From Shewanella benthica (lineage in GTDB: Bacteria > Pseudomonadota > Gammaproteobacteria > Enterobacterales > Shewanellaceae), in assembly GCA_023284085.1 (NCBI GenBank), contig JAKVHY010000028.1, positions 23,846 to 87,845 of the forward strand: a stretch of 64,000 bases of DNA, in the 5' to 3' direction. The position numbers and the translations under genes were made by a program. Below, one piece after another: positions 16,554 through 23,868 of this stretch. Within the stretch, counting starts at the first letter, position 1. Every line of letters begins with the position of its first letter. The notes under the pieces were generated by a model, which was not told the DNA's origin, ran no database searches, and was given only the letters and a program-made list of their open reading frames with translations.

Positions 16554-18674
16554 TCAATAGGCGCCTCGGGCAAATATCACTGCCGGTATGGTTTTAATCA
16601 GTAACCAAACATCGGTCAAGAATGATTGTTGGTAGATATAATCAACATCCAATTCAACCTGTTGAGCAAAAGGGATATCTGAGCGGCCGCTGACTTGCCA
16701 TATACAAGTGATGCCAGGCTTAACTGCAAGCCGTCTTCTGTCATGCAGGCTATATTGTTCCACCTCAGTCAATAGCGCGGGCCTTGGCCCAACCAATGAC
16801 ATATCACCGCATATCACGTTCCATAATTGAGGAAGCTCGTCGATTGATAGTTTTCTGATCACTTTGCCGATGAGGGTGATTCTTGGATCTTGTTTCATTT
16901 TAAATAGCACGCCGCCTAGCATCTCATTAGCCGATTGCAGTGTTCTCCGACGCAGTTCTGCATCTTGGTACATAGAGCGAAATTTCCACATTGTAAAAGG
17001 GATATTATGTTTCCCAGCCCTTTGTTGGCTGAACAGCACTGGCCCCTTAGACTCCAGGCGTATTAGCAATGACACACATAGCAGCAACGGCAATAAAAGT
17101 ATCAGTAGTAAAGAAGCACAGAGAAGATCGAGTCCTCGCTTTAATTGGGTATTAAATCTCGCTAGCGCTCTATTTCGTTTGCAGCGCTGTTTAGCCTGAG
17201 CATTTAATGAGTGCTGGTTGGTTAAATTGGGATGCTTGATATGTGTGTTAGTGCCTGAATCTTCAAGTTTGTTGGCATATATTGAGTCTGTTAATAATTG
17301 ACCTTTTGTTGTCTGTGCAGCAGATATTATGGGATTTCTTGGTTGTTTTTGTTGACGTATTTCTTGCAACACACGATATAAGAAAAGCGGATTCCCTAAG
17401 ATATATCGCTTCCACATTCTCTTTGGCTCCTCAGCGAGGCGACAAACCCACTCCATGCCTATTTGTCTTACCCATAGCGGGGCTCGTATGATTTTCTCTG
17501 AGTAAAAATCAAATAATCCGCCTACGCCAAGGCCCACTGCGACATCCAGATTAGCTTGATGTTTTTCTAGCCAAACTTCTTGTCTTGGTGCCCCCATTGC
17601 GACCAGTAAAACACTCGCACCTGAAGCATTAATCTGCTTAATCACAGATTGTTCATTGGCTAATGAATCTAAATAGCCATGATGAGTACCTGCGATAGCT
17701 AAGTTAGGGTATTGATGGCTCATCTTTTCAGCGGTTTTAGCGGCAATGCCAGGGGCTCCACCGAGAAGAAAGACAGATAAATTGTTTTTTGATAGCTGCT
17801 CGCACAGTCTAGGAAACATGTCAGTGCCATTGAGATTGTCTTTAGGGGAGTAGCCTTTCCAAAGGCTGGCAATGCGTATGCCCGAACCATCGGCGAATAC
17901 CTTGTGACAGCTCGATTGTAAACAGCGACGATAGCATGGGTCTTTGACACTGATATTCAAGCAAGCTGCATTGACGAAGGCATATTGAAGCATACCGATT
18001 GAATTACCTGGGGCTGAGTGAGTCGTGTCAGGATGTCGCGTTAGCTTTAACGCTTTGTAGTGTTGGGATTGAATGATTATCTCTGCCAACATCTCTTTCA
18101 TGGTGAGATTACAGAGTTGTAAATTGAATAAGGGAATTGATTGCGCCGAGCTATTAGCCTTATGGGCTGAGAATATCGATGTCAGTACGACTCTCGATGC
18201 TGCCATAAGATAAGACAAGAGATTGCTTTGTGCGTTATGCAGGTGTTCTGCCTTGTCCTCGAAATTAATGCCTAACCTTTGATGCATTTGCTCAAAAGAG
18301 AGTAAGCCAGGCTTGCTAAGATATTGATTTTTTTGCTGCTGATAAGAGACTCGACCAGCACCTTGGTCAGGTTCAAGGTAATATCTTTTGTCGCTACCAA
18401 GCAGGGAAAGGTCACCCTTGAGTAGGTTGATTAAATAGGGCCATTGGCAACATATTCCTTCACCTGTGAATTGATATAGACCTATTTTTCCGTGTTTTAC
18501 ACCGTGAATATAAACACGTTCTATGGCCGTTCCATGGTGATATTTGCGATAGAGAGACTTAAATACTAATACCGGCGCAGCACCTATGATGAGTAGCAGG
18601 GCAACGATAATGTCGACTGTTCTGAGCATATGACCTCTGATATTGGCAGTTTCTACTCGAGTGTCTGTTATCAT
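16554..18674 (-). CDS. Three-part fusion: PGT-like domain, WecG/TagA glycosyltransferase, active PGT
   Basis: A 706-residue fusion. Residues 1 to about 170 carry a membrane helix (VDIIVALLLIIGAAPVLVF) and remnants of a sugar-transferase domain (LLKGDLSLLG; LSKPGLLSF) without its catalytic motifs. Residues about 185-440 are a WecG/TagA/CpsF glycosyltransferase: FADGSGIRIA, NGTDMF (Asp285), FLLGGAP, MGAPRQEVW and GVGGLFDF. Residues about 500-706 form a complete polyprenyl-phosphate hexose-1-phosphate transferase: membrane helix, KFRSM (from Lys564), the catalytic DE (Asp612-Glu613), GDMSLVGPRPA and WQVSGR. One protein could thus add the first sugar phosphate to undecaprenyl phosphate and then the second sugar. 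ATG at 18674 has AAGG eight bases upstream; a sigma-54 promoter lies at 18748-18763. Confidence 0.88.
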   Translation of the reverse strand: MITDTRVETANIRGHMLRTVDIIVALLLIIGAAPVLVFKSLYRKYHHGTAIERVYIHGVKHGKIGLYQFTGEGICCQWPYLINLLKGDLSLLGSDKRYYLEPDQGAGRVSYQQQKNQYLSKPGLLSFEQMHQRLGINFEDKAEHLHNAQSNLLSYLMAASRVVLTSIFSAHKANSSAQSIPLFNLQLCNLTMKEMLAEIIIQSQHYKALKLTRHPDTTHSAPGNSIGMLQYAFVNAACLNISVKDPCYRRCLQSSCHKVFADGSGIRIASLWKGYSPKDNLNGTDMFPRLCEQLSKNNLSVFLLGGAPGIAAKTAEKMSHQYPNLAIAGTHHGYLDSLANEQSVIKQINASGASVLLVAMGAPRQEVWLEKHQANLDVAVGLGVGGLFDFYSEKIIRAPLWVRQIGMEWVCRLAEEPKRMWKRYILGNPLFLYRVLQEIRQQKQPRNPIISAAQTTKGQLLTDSIYANKLEDSGTNTHIKHPNLTNQHSLNAQAKQRCKRNRALARFNTQLKRGLDLLCASLLLILLLPLLLCVSLLIRLESKGPVLFSQQRAGKHNIPFTMWKFRSMYQDAELRRRTLQSANEMLGGVLFKMKQDPRITLIGKVIRKLSIDELPQLWNVICGDMSLVGPRPALLTEVEQYSLHDRRRLAVKPGITCIWQVSGRSDIPFAQQVELDVDYIYQQSFLTDVWLLIKTIPAVIFARGAY

Positions 18675-18747
18675 TTTCCCAGCCTTAAGAGAGATTGCTA
18701 TTCGATGCTAGCGTTCAATTCATATTTTAATTCACGCTTTAGAATAT

Positions 18748-18763
18748 TGCATAATCTGGGCCA
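18748..18763 (-). promoter_or_regulatory. Sigma-54 promoter P2 (for the 18674-13618 operon)
   Basis: On the minus strand TGGCCC-AGATT-ATGCA matches TGGCAC-N5-TTGCW at all but two positions, with the GG and GC spaced correctly. Initiation would be near 18738, giving a leader of about 64 bases. The shared upstream motif is at 18844-18864. Confidence 0.65.
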
Positions 18764-18843
18764 GTTAGATAAGTTGTTATTTAACAGGTTGTTGGTCGGC
18801 TTCTCGTGCCGTTTACACTGAGTCTAATCGTGATTTTTCGCAG

Positions 18844-18864
18844 TTTGCATTTTGAGTATGCAAA
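18844..18864 (-). promoter_or_regulatory. Candidate activator site upstream of P2
   Basis: The minus strand reads TACTCAAAATGCAAA, and the forward strand begins TTTGCATTTTGAG. It shares the CAAAATGCAAA core with sites near 21748, 22778 and 25243. It lies about 80-100 bases upstream of a sigma-54 promoter, a normal enhancer distance. It is close to the SypG site as I remember it (TTCTCANNNTGC). Confidence 0.6.
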
Positions 18865-18993
18865 GCGCATAGATTAAAGAGGAATGTTTAAAATACCGAA
18901 AGTGTCTTGGGGCAATTGTTCATACTTATACTAATCGGTATTAATACCAAGCCTGAGGGACTGTAGTTTTGACTGAGTTGCTTTTTGAAGATT

Positions 18994-20037
18994 TTATGAG
19001 ATTAACGATGACTTGACGCCATCTTTACTGATGCGTTTTTTTTGAATATGTCCCATTATAAATTGACCAATATTTTCAAATACCTTGTATATAGATGCTG
19101 GTAACACCCAAAGCAGATAGGCTGCCGTTAGGGTGATAAAGGTTCTACCTGTTTCTGTCATCATTATATTGGGAGAAACATATAAGGCTTGATTGATCAA
19201 TTGGATAGCACTTCTCCCTTGACCGTTGCGTATTGCCTGCCTTGCCAAATACCTGAGTTGGTAAGCTCTTGCATCCTGTTCATGTCGTTTTAATAGCTTT
19301 GGCGCGAATAGCCTGGCTTTATCGATCATCATTTCCCAGGAGGCGAGCTGTTTGATGATGTTTGATGATACGCCTTGCTGGCTGAGTCGGTAGAAGGTGA
19401 GAGGGGCGGGTATTCCCTCCATTTTCCAGAGTGTGGTGGCGACAATCCTGAGCCAACACTCGATATCTTCAGATTGACTAAAACGCTCATCGAAGTAACA
19501 GGTGTAGTTTTCACTATGGTTTAACGCTTGAAAACGAATGTCGTTAAGGGTTTCACGACGAATAACGGCAGCTGAGCCATTTCCTACCGGATTTCGGCAC
19601 AGCAGGTGAGCGGCAGTGATCCCTGTTAACTGAGGCATCTGATAGAAATGAATTAACCTGCCTTTATGACTCATAAAGCTTGAGCGAGAAAAACTGATCC
19701 CCACCTTAGGTGACTGACTCAGGTGTTTGACATGCATCTTGAGTTTATCCGGATGCCACATATCAGCGGAATTGAGCAGGGCAATATATCTGCCTATCGC
19801 GTGGCGAATACCTGTGTTTTTTGCAGCGGCTAAGCCTTTATTCTGTGTGTGATTAACGATGCGAATTCTGTGGTCGTGTATCGAATGACAGATCGCTAAA
19901 CTCTTATCTGTCGAACCGTCATTAACCAGAATAAGCTCAAAGTCGGTAAATGACTGCATTAATACAGAATTAATGGCACTCTTGACGAAGTGTTGCCCAT
20001 TGTAGATGGGCATAATTACTGAGACTCTAGGCGTCAT
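18994..20037 (-). CDS. Glycosyltransferase family 2
   Basis: A 347-residue GT2 protein with the start MTPRVSVIMPIYNGQHFV. Other marks are the SVLMQSFTDFELILVNDGST segment with the DG acidic motif, AKNTGIRHAIGRYIALLNSAD and a C-terminal basic region that may contact the membrane (LLWVLPASIYKVFENIG). In the usual DxD position the motif is NSAD, a conservative change. ATG at 20037 is chosen because CAGGAG lies seven bases upstream; a longer frame to 20076 has no such site. It overlaps the flippase gene by 11 bases, so the two are translationally coupled. It belongs to the sigma-54-type unit starting at 21538. Sugar specificity is unknown. Confidence 0.85.
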   Translation of the reverse strand: MTPRVSVIMPIYNGQHFVKSAINSVLMQSFTDFELILVNDGSTDKSLAICHSIHDHRIRIVNHTQNKGLAAAKNTGIRHAIGRYIALLNSADMWHPDKLKMHVKHLSQSPKVGISFSRSSFMSHKGRLIHFYQMPQLTGITAAHLLCRNPVGNGSAAVIRRETLNDIRFQALNHSENYTCYFDERFSQSEDIECWLRIVATTLWKMEGIPAPLTFYRLSQQGVSSNIIKQLASWEMMIDKARLFAPKLLKRHEQDARAYQLRYLARQAIRNGQGRSAIQLINQALYVSPNIMMTETGRTFITLTAAYLLWVLPASIYKVFENIGQFIMGHIQKKRISKDGVKSSLIS

Positions 20038-21538
20038 GAGGAAACTCCTGTGCAAATGATTTTGCCGTTTTTTCATTCACATTAGGTGTTTCTTGATTGT
20101 TTGAAATATGGTTAATTCTGTCATATGTGCTTGGTTTGAGGATATAACAGTGAACGTAGCGAGTTAACGCTATTGTGGTAAAAAGGTGAACGAGCAAGAC
20201 GCCTAAGGCGACGGCTTCTAATCCCCATTGGCTGAAAAAACTGATGCTGAGGACTAATAATAAGGTGACGCCTATATTGAATTTAAGTTTGACACTTTGC
20301 ATGTCTAGATTGACCAAACGTTGACTGGCCGCTTCAGCAAAGGGCCTGATCAGACCGCATAAGCAGAGCAGAATAAATACCGGCAGGGCCCCTGCATGGA
20401 TCCAATGTTCGCCGTAGATAAAAGGTAGGTAAATAGGCGCAAATATAATTTGAAGCACTATTATTGGAAATGTGAGCTTGAGGAGTTGAGAATACTGCGA
20501 GTGAGAATATTTCTGCATAATGATAGTACTTAGTCCTACACTGGCGGCGAAGGCAAAAAAGTAAACTCCTAGTGCTTCTAGCCCAAAAAAATATCCCACA
20601 AGCAGGTAATCTATGTTGTTTCTTAGGGCAATACTCAGATCATGTAAACCAATATTAACCCCCAAATGGAGCATCTCATTTGTGGAAGCTTGCTGCTTGG
20701 TGAGTTTATGAGTGATCTTTTTGAACTCTTCTGAAATCTGTAAGTTGGCGATGAGTTTGATACTTATGGCCAGGTTCTTGATATCAGTTTTGCTTGTTTT
20801 GTCCTCCATCGGGGGGAGACTTGCCACCTGATGTGACACTCTTGAGGTCTCTATTGCTGATCGTGAATTGATAGAGTGATTTTGATAATAAACGTGCTCG
20901 GCAGGAGGACTCTGGGAGTCTGAGCCATAAACTAAGGGGGTATGATACCTGTGGATCCCGACCCATATAAGGATCCCTAATACCTTAGGTATGATAATGG
21001 CCCAGATTCCCAAACCGAGCAAAACTAAACAGGCTGTGAGTACACCGTCGGCTATGGTCTGCCATAGTATGGCTTGACCAACCACAGGTATCTTGTTTTC
21101 CTTTAGATTAGATGTCGCATGAAGCATGCCGAAGGGAAATAATAAATAGCTTGTTGCCATGAGTATCATAGGCGGGATCAAGGTTGGATCCTGAAAAAAA
21201 TATGCGAGAGGCCAGCTGAGTAAGCTCATGGCAACAAATGCAATAACCGCGGCGCACCAATTCATTTTATGCGCGCTAGCTAGGGCTGAATGGAAGGTCA
21301 TATCATCCATTTTGAGCAAAGAGTCTGAGGTGAACCGGATGGTTGGGGCACTGATGAGTTCGAAGCAGGCAAGTATGATGGCGACTTCACCGAAGATTTC
21401 AGGTGTAAGCAGACGGGCCAAAAAGATGCTAGATGCAAATCTAATGATCCGTCCCAGCACTTGTGCCGAACCAAGAGAGAATAGGCTCTTGGTGAGCCCA
21501 TTTCTGTTCTCCTGTTGGACATTATCAAGTACAGGCAT
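20027..21538 (-). CDS. Polysaccharide flippase, Wzx/MATE-like, with a long hydrophilic insert
   Basis: A 503-residue member of the polysaccharide transporter (MVF) superfamily. It opens TKSLFSLGSAQVLGRIIRFASSIFLARLLTPEIFGEVA in the usual Wzx manner (about residues 15-52), and has paired hydrophobic helices throughout. A hydrophilic stretch of roughly 85 residues (about 200-285: DSQSPPAEH to KLTKQQASTNE) interrupts the two halves; ordinary Wzx proteins have a much shorter loop. The second half resumes LHLGVNIGLHDLSIALRNNIDYLLVG. It should flip the undecaprenyl-linked glycan to the periplasmic face. The stop codon is inside the next gene. A probable sigma-54 promoter is 59 bases upstream (21597-21612). 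Confidence 0.85.
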   Translation of the reverse strand: MPVLDNVQQENRNGLTKSLFSLGSAQVLGRIIRFASSIFLARLLTPEIFGEVAIILACFELISAPTIRFTSDSLLKMDDMTFHSALASAHKMNWCAAVIAFVAMSLLSWPLAYFFQDPTLIPPMILMATSYLLFPFGMLHATSNLKENKIPVVGQAILWQTIADGVLTACLVLLGLGIWAIIIPKVLGILIWVGIHRYHTPLVYGSDSQSPPAEHVYYQNHSINSRSAIETSRVSHQVASLPPMEDKTSKTDIKNLAISIKLIANLQISEEFKKITHKLTKQQASTNEMLHLGVNIGLHDLSIALRNNIDYLLVGYFFGLEALGVYFFAFAASVGLSTIIMQKYSHSQYSQLLKLTFPIIVLQIIFAPIYLPFIYGEHWIHAGALPVFILLCLCGLIRPFAEAASQRLVNLDMQSVKLKFNIGVTLLLVLSISFFSQWGLEAVALGVLLVHLFTTIALTRYVHCYILKPSTYDRINHISNNQETPNVNEKTAKSFAQEFPHDA

Positions 21539-21596
21539 CGGTTGTCCTCAATATACAGATAAACGAAATCTAAATAGGGTTTTCTATATAGAGTTA

Positions 21597-21612
21597 TACA
21601 TAATCAATGCCA
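21597..21612 (-). promoter_or_regulatory. Probable sigma-54 promoter P1 (flippase-GT2 operon)
   Basis: Minus strand TGGCAT-TGATT-ATGTA. The -24 block is good; the -12 block has GT where GC is expected, so this is the weakest of the five. Its GATTATG resembles P2. Two activator-like motifs lie about 100-150 bases upstream. Confidence 0.45.
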
Positions 21613-21705
21613 GTTGTTAGATGCGTAACTAAGATTTTGAAACATCAGTAATATTTCGTTGTTTTATTTTTTCCCTATCATTTTGTTGTCGATAATATTT
21701 CGCTG

Positions 21706-21762
21706 TTTGCAAATATTGATGACTTTTTCAGGCTTAGATTGGTTGTTTTTGCAAAATGCGAA
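21706..21762. promoter_or_regulatory. Activator-type motifs upstream of P1, in a gene-free stretch
   Basis: TTTGCAAAT at 21706-21714 and TTTGCAAAATGCGAA at 21748-21762 resemble the sites at 18844, 22778 and 25243. The 380 bases between the flippase start (21538) and the small ORF end (21919) contain no gene I can support, only P1 and these motifs. Confidence 0.55.
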
Positions 21763-21918
21763 TGAATTGAGGGACAGTATCTGCAGAGATCGAATGGTTT
21801 ATTTATCGAGGCTTATTTATTACTCCGGATTAATTATTGGTCGTTCAACAGTTAAACCGTTTTACCGTTTAATATGGCTCACCAGTGTCGGGTGAGACTT
21901 TGTTTGATGATATGTGTT

Positions 21919-22146
21919 TCAGTATTGATCTATCGCTCTCTCATGAAGAATACGCCCCCCATAATAGAGACAGCTTTTAGTGTTCATTGGGTCATTGGAG
22001 CTGAGGTGACTTCTTGCTGTGTCACTTGTGTTTTTACATAGGTTTCTATCTGCATTATTGAGCATGACTAAACTGATGCAGGCTGCCAGATTGAGCAAGA
22101 GAAATAGACTGAGTCCCTTGATTGTATCGCCATCTAATTTTTCCAT
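21919..22146 (-). CDS. Small membrane protein of unknown function
   Basis: A 75-residue ORF not recognised as any family. One hydrophobic helix (LSLFLLLNLAACISLVML, residues about 12-29) follows a short acidic N-terminus, MEKLDGDTIKG, and the remainder is polar with two cysteines. The ribosome-binding site is excellent: GAGGAG is six bases before ATG, in a context (GAGGAGCTAATTATG) nearly identical to that of the STAS gene just upstream (AAGGAGCTAGTTATG). It starts 134 bases after the STAS stop, on the same strand, so it is probably the second cistron of the P3 transcript. A regulatory membrane peptide of the partner switch is possible but not supported beyond position. Confidence 0.6.
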   Translation of the reverse strand: MEKLDGDTIKGLSLFLLLNLAACISLVMLNNADRNLCKNTSDTARSHLSSNDPMNTKSCLYYGGRILHERAIDQY

Positions 22147-22279
22147 AATTAGCTCCTCGATATCTTATTGTTGTTAACTTTTAACTCAATTCGCTTTCAT
22201 TGCTCTATTTGCAGCAAGTGTGTCTAGTCATTATGTTCAGTTATTATTTGCAGCTTGTATGTATCGTTACTGCCTACAC

Positions 22280-22621
22280 TCAGTGAGCACATATATGTTC
22301 AATTGCCGCATCTCTATCTTCGAAAATAGTGAACACATGATGTAGCCGCGTGAGTTCAATCAGGGCGCGTACGCCAGCCGAAGGGGAGAGCAAGATCACT
22401 TCTCCAGAATGTTTCTGGGTGAGTTTATGTGCCGAGATCAGAATAGACAGGCCACTGGAGTCGATATATTCCACTTGATGTAGATCCATCACCAGCTTGG
22501 TGCTGCCGGTTTCTATTTGACGAGAAATAGCGGCTCTTATTGTTGGCGTCTGAGCCATGATCATCTCTTTAGGTAAGGTGACTAAGCATGCATTTTCGAG
22601 TGCCAAGGGAGAGAACTTCAT
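22280..22621 (-). CDS. STAS-domain anti-sigma-factor-antagonist-like protein, SypA-like
   Basis: A single STAS domain of 113 residues. The phosphorylatable loop reads EYIDSSGLSILI, with the conserved serines at 55 and 56, as in SpoIIAA/RsbV and Vibrio SypA. Such proteins bind a kinase of the RsbW type when unphosphorylated and are released when phosphorylated. The start is ATG 22621: AAGGAG lies six bases upstream and a sigma-54 promoter is at 22677-22692; the longer frame reaching 22693 would overlap that promoter. The matching kinase (23449-23838) and phosphatase (23869-25113) are encoded just upstream on the same strand, with the REP array between. It is likely the output of the switch controlling glycan production. 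Confidence 0.88.
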   Translation of the reverse strand: MKFSPLALENACLVTLPKEMIMAQTPTIRAAISRQIETGSTKLVMDLHQVEYIDSSGLSILISAHKLTQKHSGEVILLSPSAGVRALIELTRLHHVFTIFEDRDAAIEHICAH

Positions 22622-22676
22622 AACTAGCTCCTTAAAAGAATCGTCTTGTTTATCATCGATACATAATAATTTATAA

Positions 22677-22692
22677 AGCACAAGTCGGGCCA
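22677..22692 (-). promoter_or_regulatory. Sigma-54 promoter P3 (STAS unit)
   Basis: Minus strand TGGCCC-GACTT-GTGCT, matching the consensus except at two positions. Initiation near 22667 would leave a 46-base leader ending in the AAGGAG site of the STAS gene. Confidence 0.65.
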
Positions 22693-22777
22693 ATTGTTAA
22701 CTCGTTGATTTTATAGTTTAAAAATCGTCACCTATGTGTCTCCCCGAAAGACAATCACCTTGTTCCTATTTGATTTG

Positions 22778-22794
22778 CCTTGCAATTTGCAAAG
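22778..22794. promoter_or_regulatory. Candidate activator site upstream of P3
   Basis: CCTTGCAATTTGCAAAG; on the minus strand it begins CTTTGCAAATTGCAAGG. It shares the TTGCAnnnTGCA form with the sites near 18844, 21748 and 25243, and lies about 90 bases upstream of the promoter. Confidence 0.55.
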
Positions 22795-22814
22795 ATAGAA
22801 AGCGTTAAATGTTG

Positions 22815-23450
22815 AAAGGTTCGGGCCTAAAGACCCGCCTACATCTAAAGCACCGCCTACATCCAAAGCACCCAAGGAATAGAAAATACGATATTAGGCT
22901 GAGCAGGGTAAAACGAGGCATACCTTGTAGGAGCGGCTTTAGCCGCGAGAGAGCTTCGGGCCTGAAGACCCTCCTACAAAAAAGAAGACGCTATGCTGGT
23001 AGAACTAAGATGACGCTGCGCTGTTCGCTTTTACTAACAGGGCGGAGCCCGTCGAATAGGCGTAGCCGTCCGCGGAGCGATAGGCCGAAGGCCGTCGTCT
23101 TTGCTATTCAACCTGCTTTAATGCTGGTGGGGTATGAGATCATGCTGCGATTGCCCATGTAGGAGCGGCTTTAGCCGCGAGAGAACACATTGTAGGAGCG
23201 TGCTTTAGCCGCGAGAGAACACATTGTAGGAGCGTGCTTTAGCCGCGAGAGAGTACATTGTAGGAGCGTGCTTTAGCCGCGAGAGAACCTCGGGCCTGAA
23301 GACCCTCCTACATCTAAAGACCCTCCTACACAATAAAAATAATTCGCCAGCATCACCGTAGGAGCGTGCTTTAGCCGCGATTGATTGAAACAAGCAAAAG
23401 ATTCGGGCCTGAAGACCCTCCTACATCTGAAGACCCTCCTACAGGAGATC
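22815..23450. repeat. Large REP array between the STAS and RsbW-like genes
   Basis: More than a dozen REP halves fill this gene-free stretch. Outward halves read TCGGGCCTGAAGACCCTCC (near 22955, 23289 and 23403). Inward halves read TGTAGGAGCGGCTTTAGCC and its variant TGTAGGAGCGTGCTTTAGCC. Four copies of the latter start at 23159, 23191, 23225 and 23259, i.e. in tandem with periods of 32, 34 and 34 bases. A separate GC-rich stretch at about 23038-23100 has its own short palindromes (GGCGGAGCC, GGCCGAAGGCC). Apparent ORFs in this interval are repeat sequence and not genes. The array splits a regulatory module that should be one block. Confidence 0.9.
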
Positions 23451-23838
23451 AGCGCAACAGGCTCAACCTGAGGTGAGTGCCTGCGACTGAGTTCTGGAAC
23501 CTCATCTGATCCATCCAGTTTTGTATGATCCATAAGCCTCTCCCCGAGAGTGAGAAAGGAGAGGGGCATTCAACCTGATTGTCTATGGGGGTGTAAGGGG
23601 AGTTATCGAGCAGATCTATGGTGATGAGCTCTTGATCGCAATGCAGAATGACGACTATCTGTTCCAGACGGCTGTCGGTATGCTCTAAGACGTTGGATAA
23701 CGCCTCAAGAATGCAGGTTATGACTTTAAATCTCTGTTGGGTAGGCACGCTGTTTTGTTGCAGAAACTGTTCGAACTCGGCACATAAGAGCTTACTGCTC
23801 CAGATTTTTTGCGATAGATTTAATTGTATGGTGTTCAT
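23449..23838 (-). CDS. RsbW-like anti-sigma serine kinase (HATPase_c)
   Basis: A 129-residue GHKL ATPase of the RsbW/SpoIIAB type. The N-box is EALSNVLEHTDS (residues about 45-56), the G1 box IDLLDNSPY and the G2 box LSGRGLWII. Such kinases phosphorylate a STAS partner on serine; the only STAS protein in the locus is encoded 830 bases downstream. The start has GGAGG six bases upstream of ATG at 23838. It follows the receiver-phosphatase gene after 30 bases and is cotranscribed with it. In Vibrio SypE the kinase, receiver and phosphatase are in one chain; here the kinase is separate. No sigma-factor target is obvious; control of the STAS protein is the simplest role. Confidence 0.85.
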   Translation of the reverse strand: MNTIQLNLSQKIWSSKLLCAEFEQFLQQNSVPTQQRFKVITCILEALSNVLEHTDSRLEQIVVILHCDQELITIDLLDNSPYTPIDNQVECPSPFSLSGRGLWIIQNWMDQMRFQNSVAGTHLRLSLLR

Positions 23839-23868
23839 ATTGCCTCCAACGGGCCAGTGCTAACGTGT

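Noticed and set aside
18630..18821. 63-codon plus-strand ORF overlapping P2
   Set aside because: It overlaps the sigma-54 promoter and the start of the PGT fusion and has no ribosome-binding site.
21659..21895. 78-codon plus-strand ORF upstream of the flippase
   Set aside because: Covers the P1 upstream motifs, lacks a ribosome-binding site and has a random-looking composition.
22809..23162. 117-codon ORF on the plus strand in the REP array
   Set aside because: It consists of REP and GC-rich repeat sequence, with no ribosome-binding site and no known domain.
23159..23290. Possible CRISPR array (regular 32-34 base repeats)
   Set aside because: The repeated part is almost the whole unit and there are no unique spacers of similar length; the units are REP halves.
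23205..23569. Two overlapping minus-strand ORFs (62 and 98 codons) across the REP array
   Set aside because: Their residues (repeated CRRVFRCRRVFRPE) are translated REP units and they overlap the end of the RsbW-like gene.
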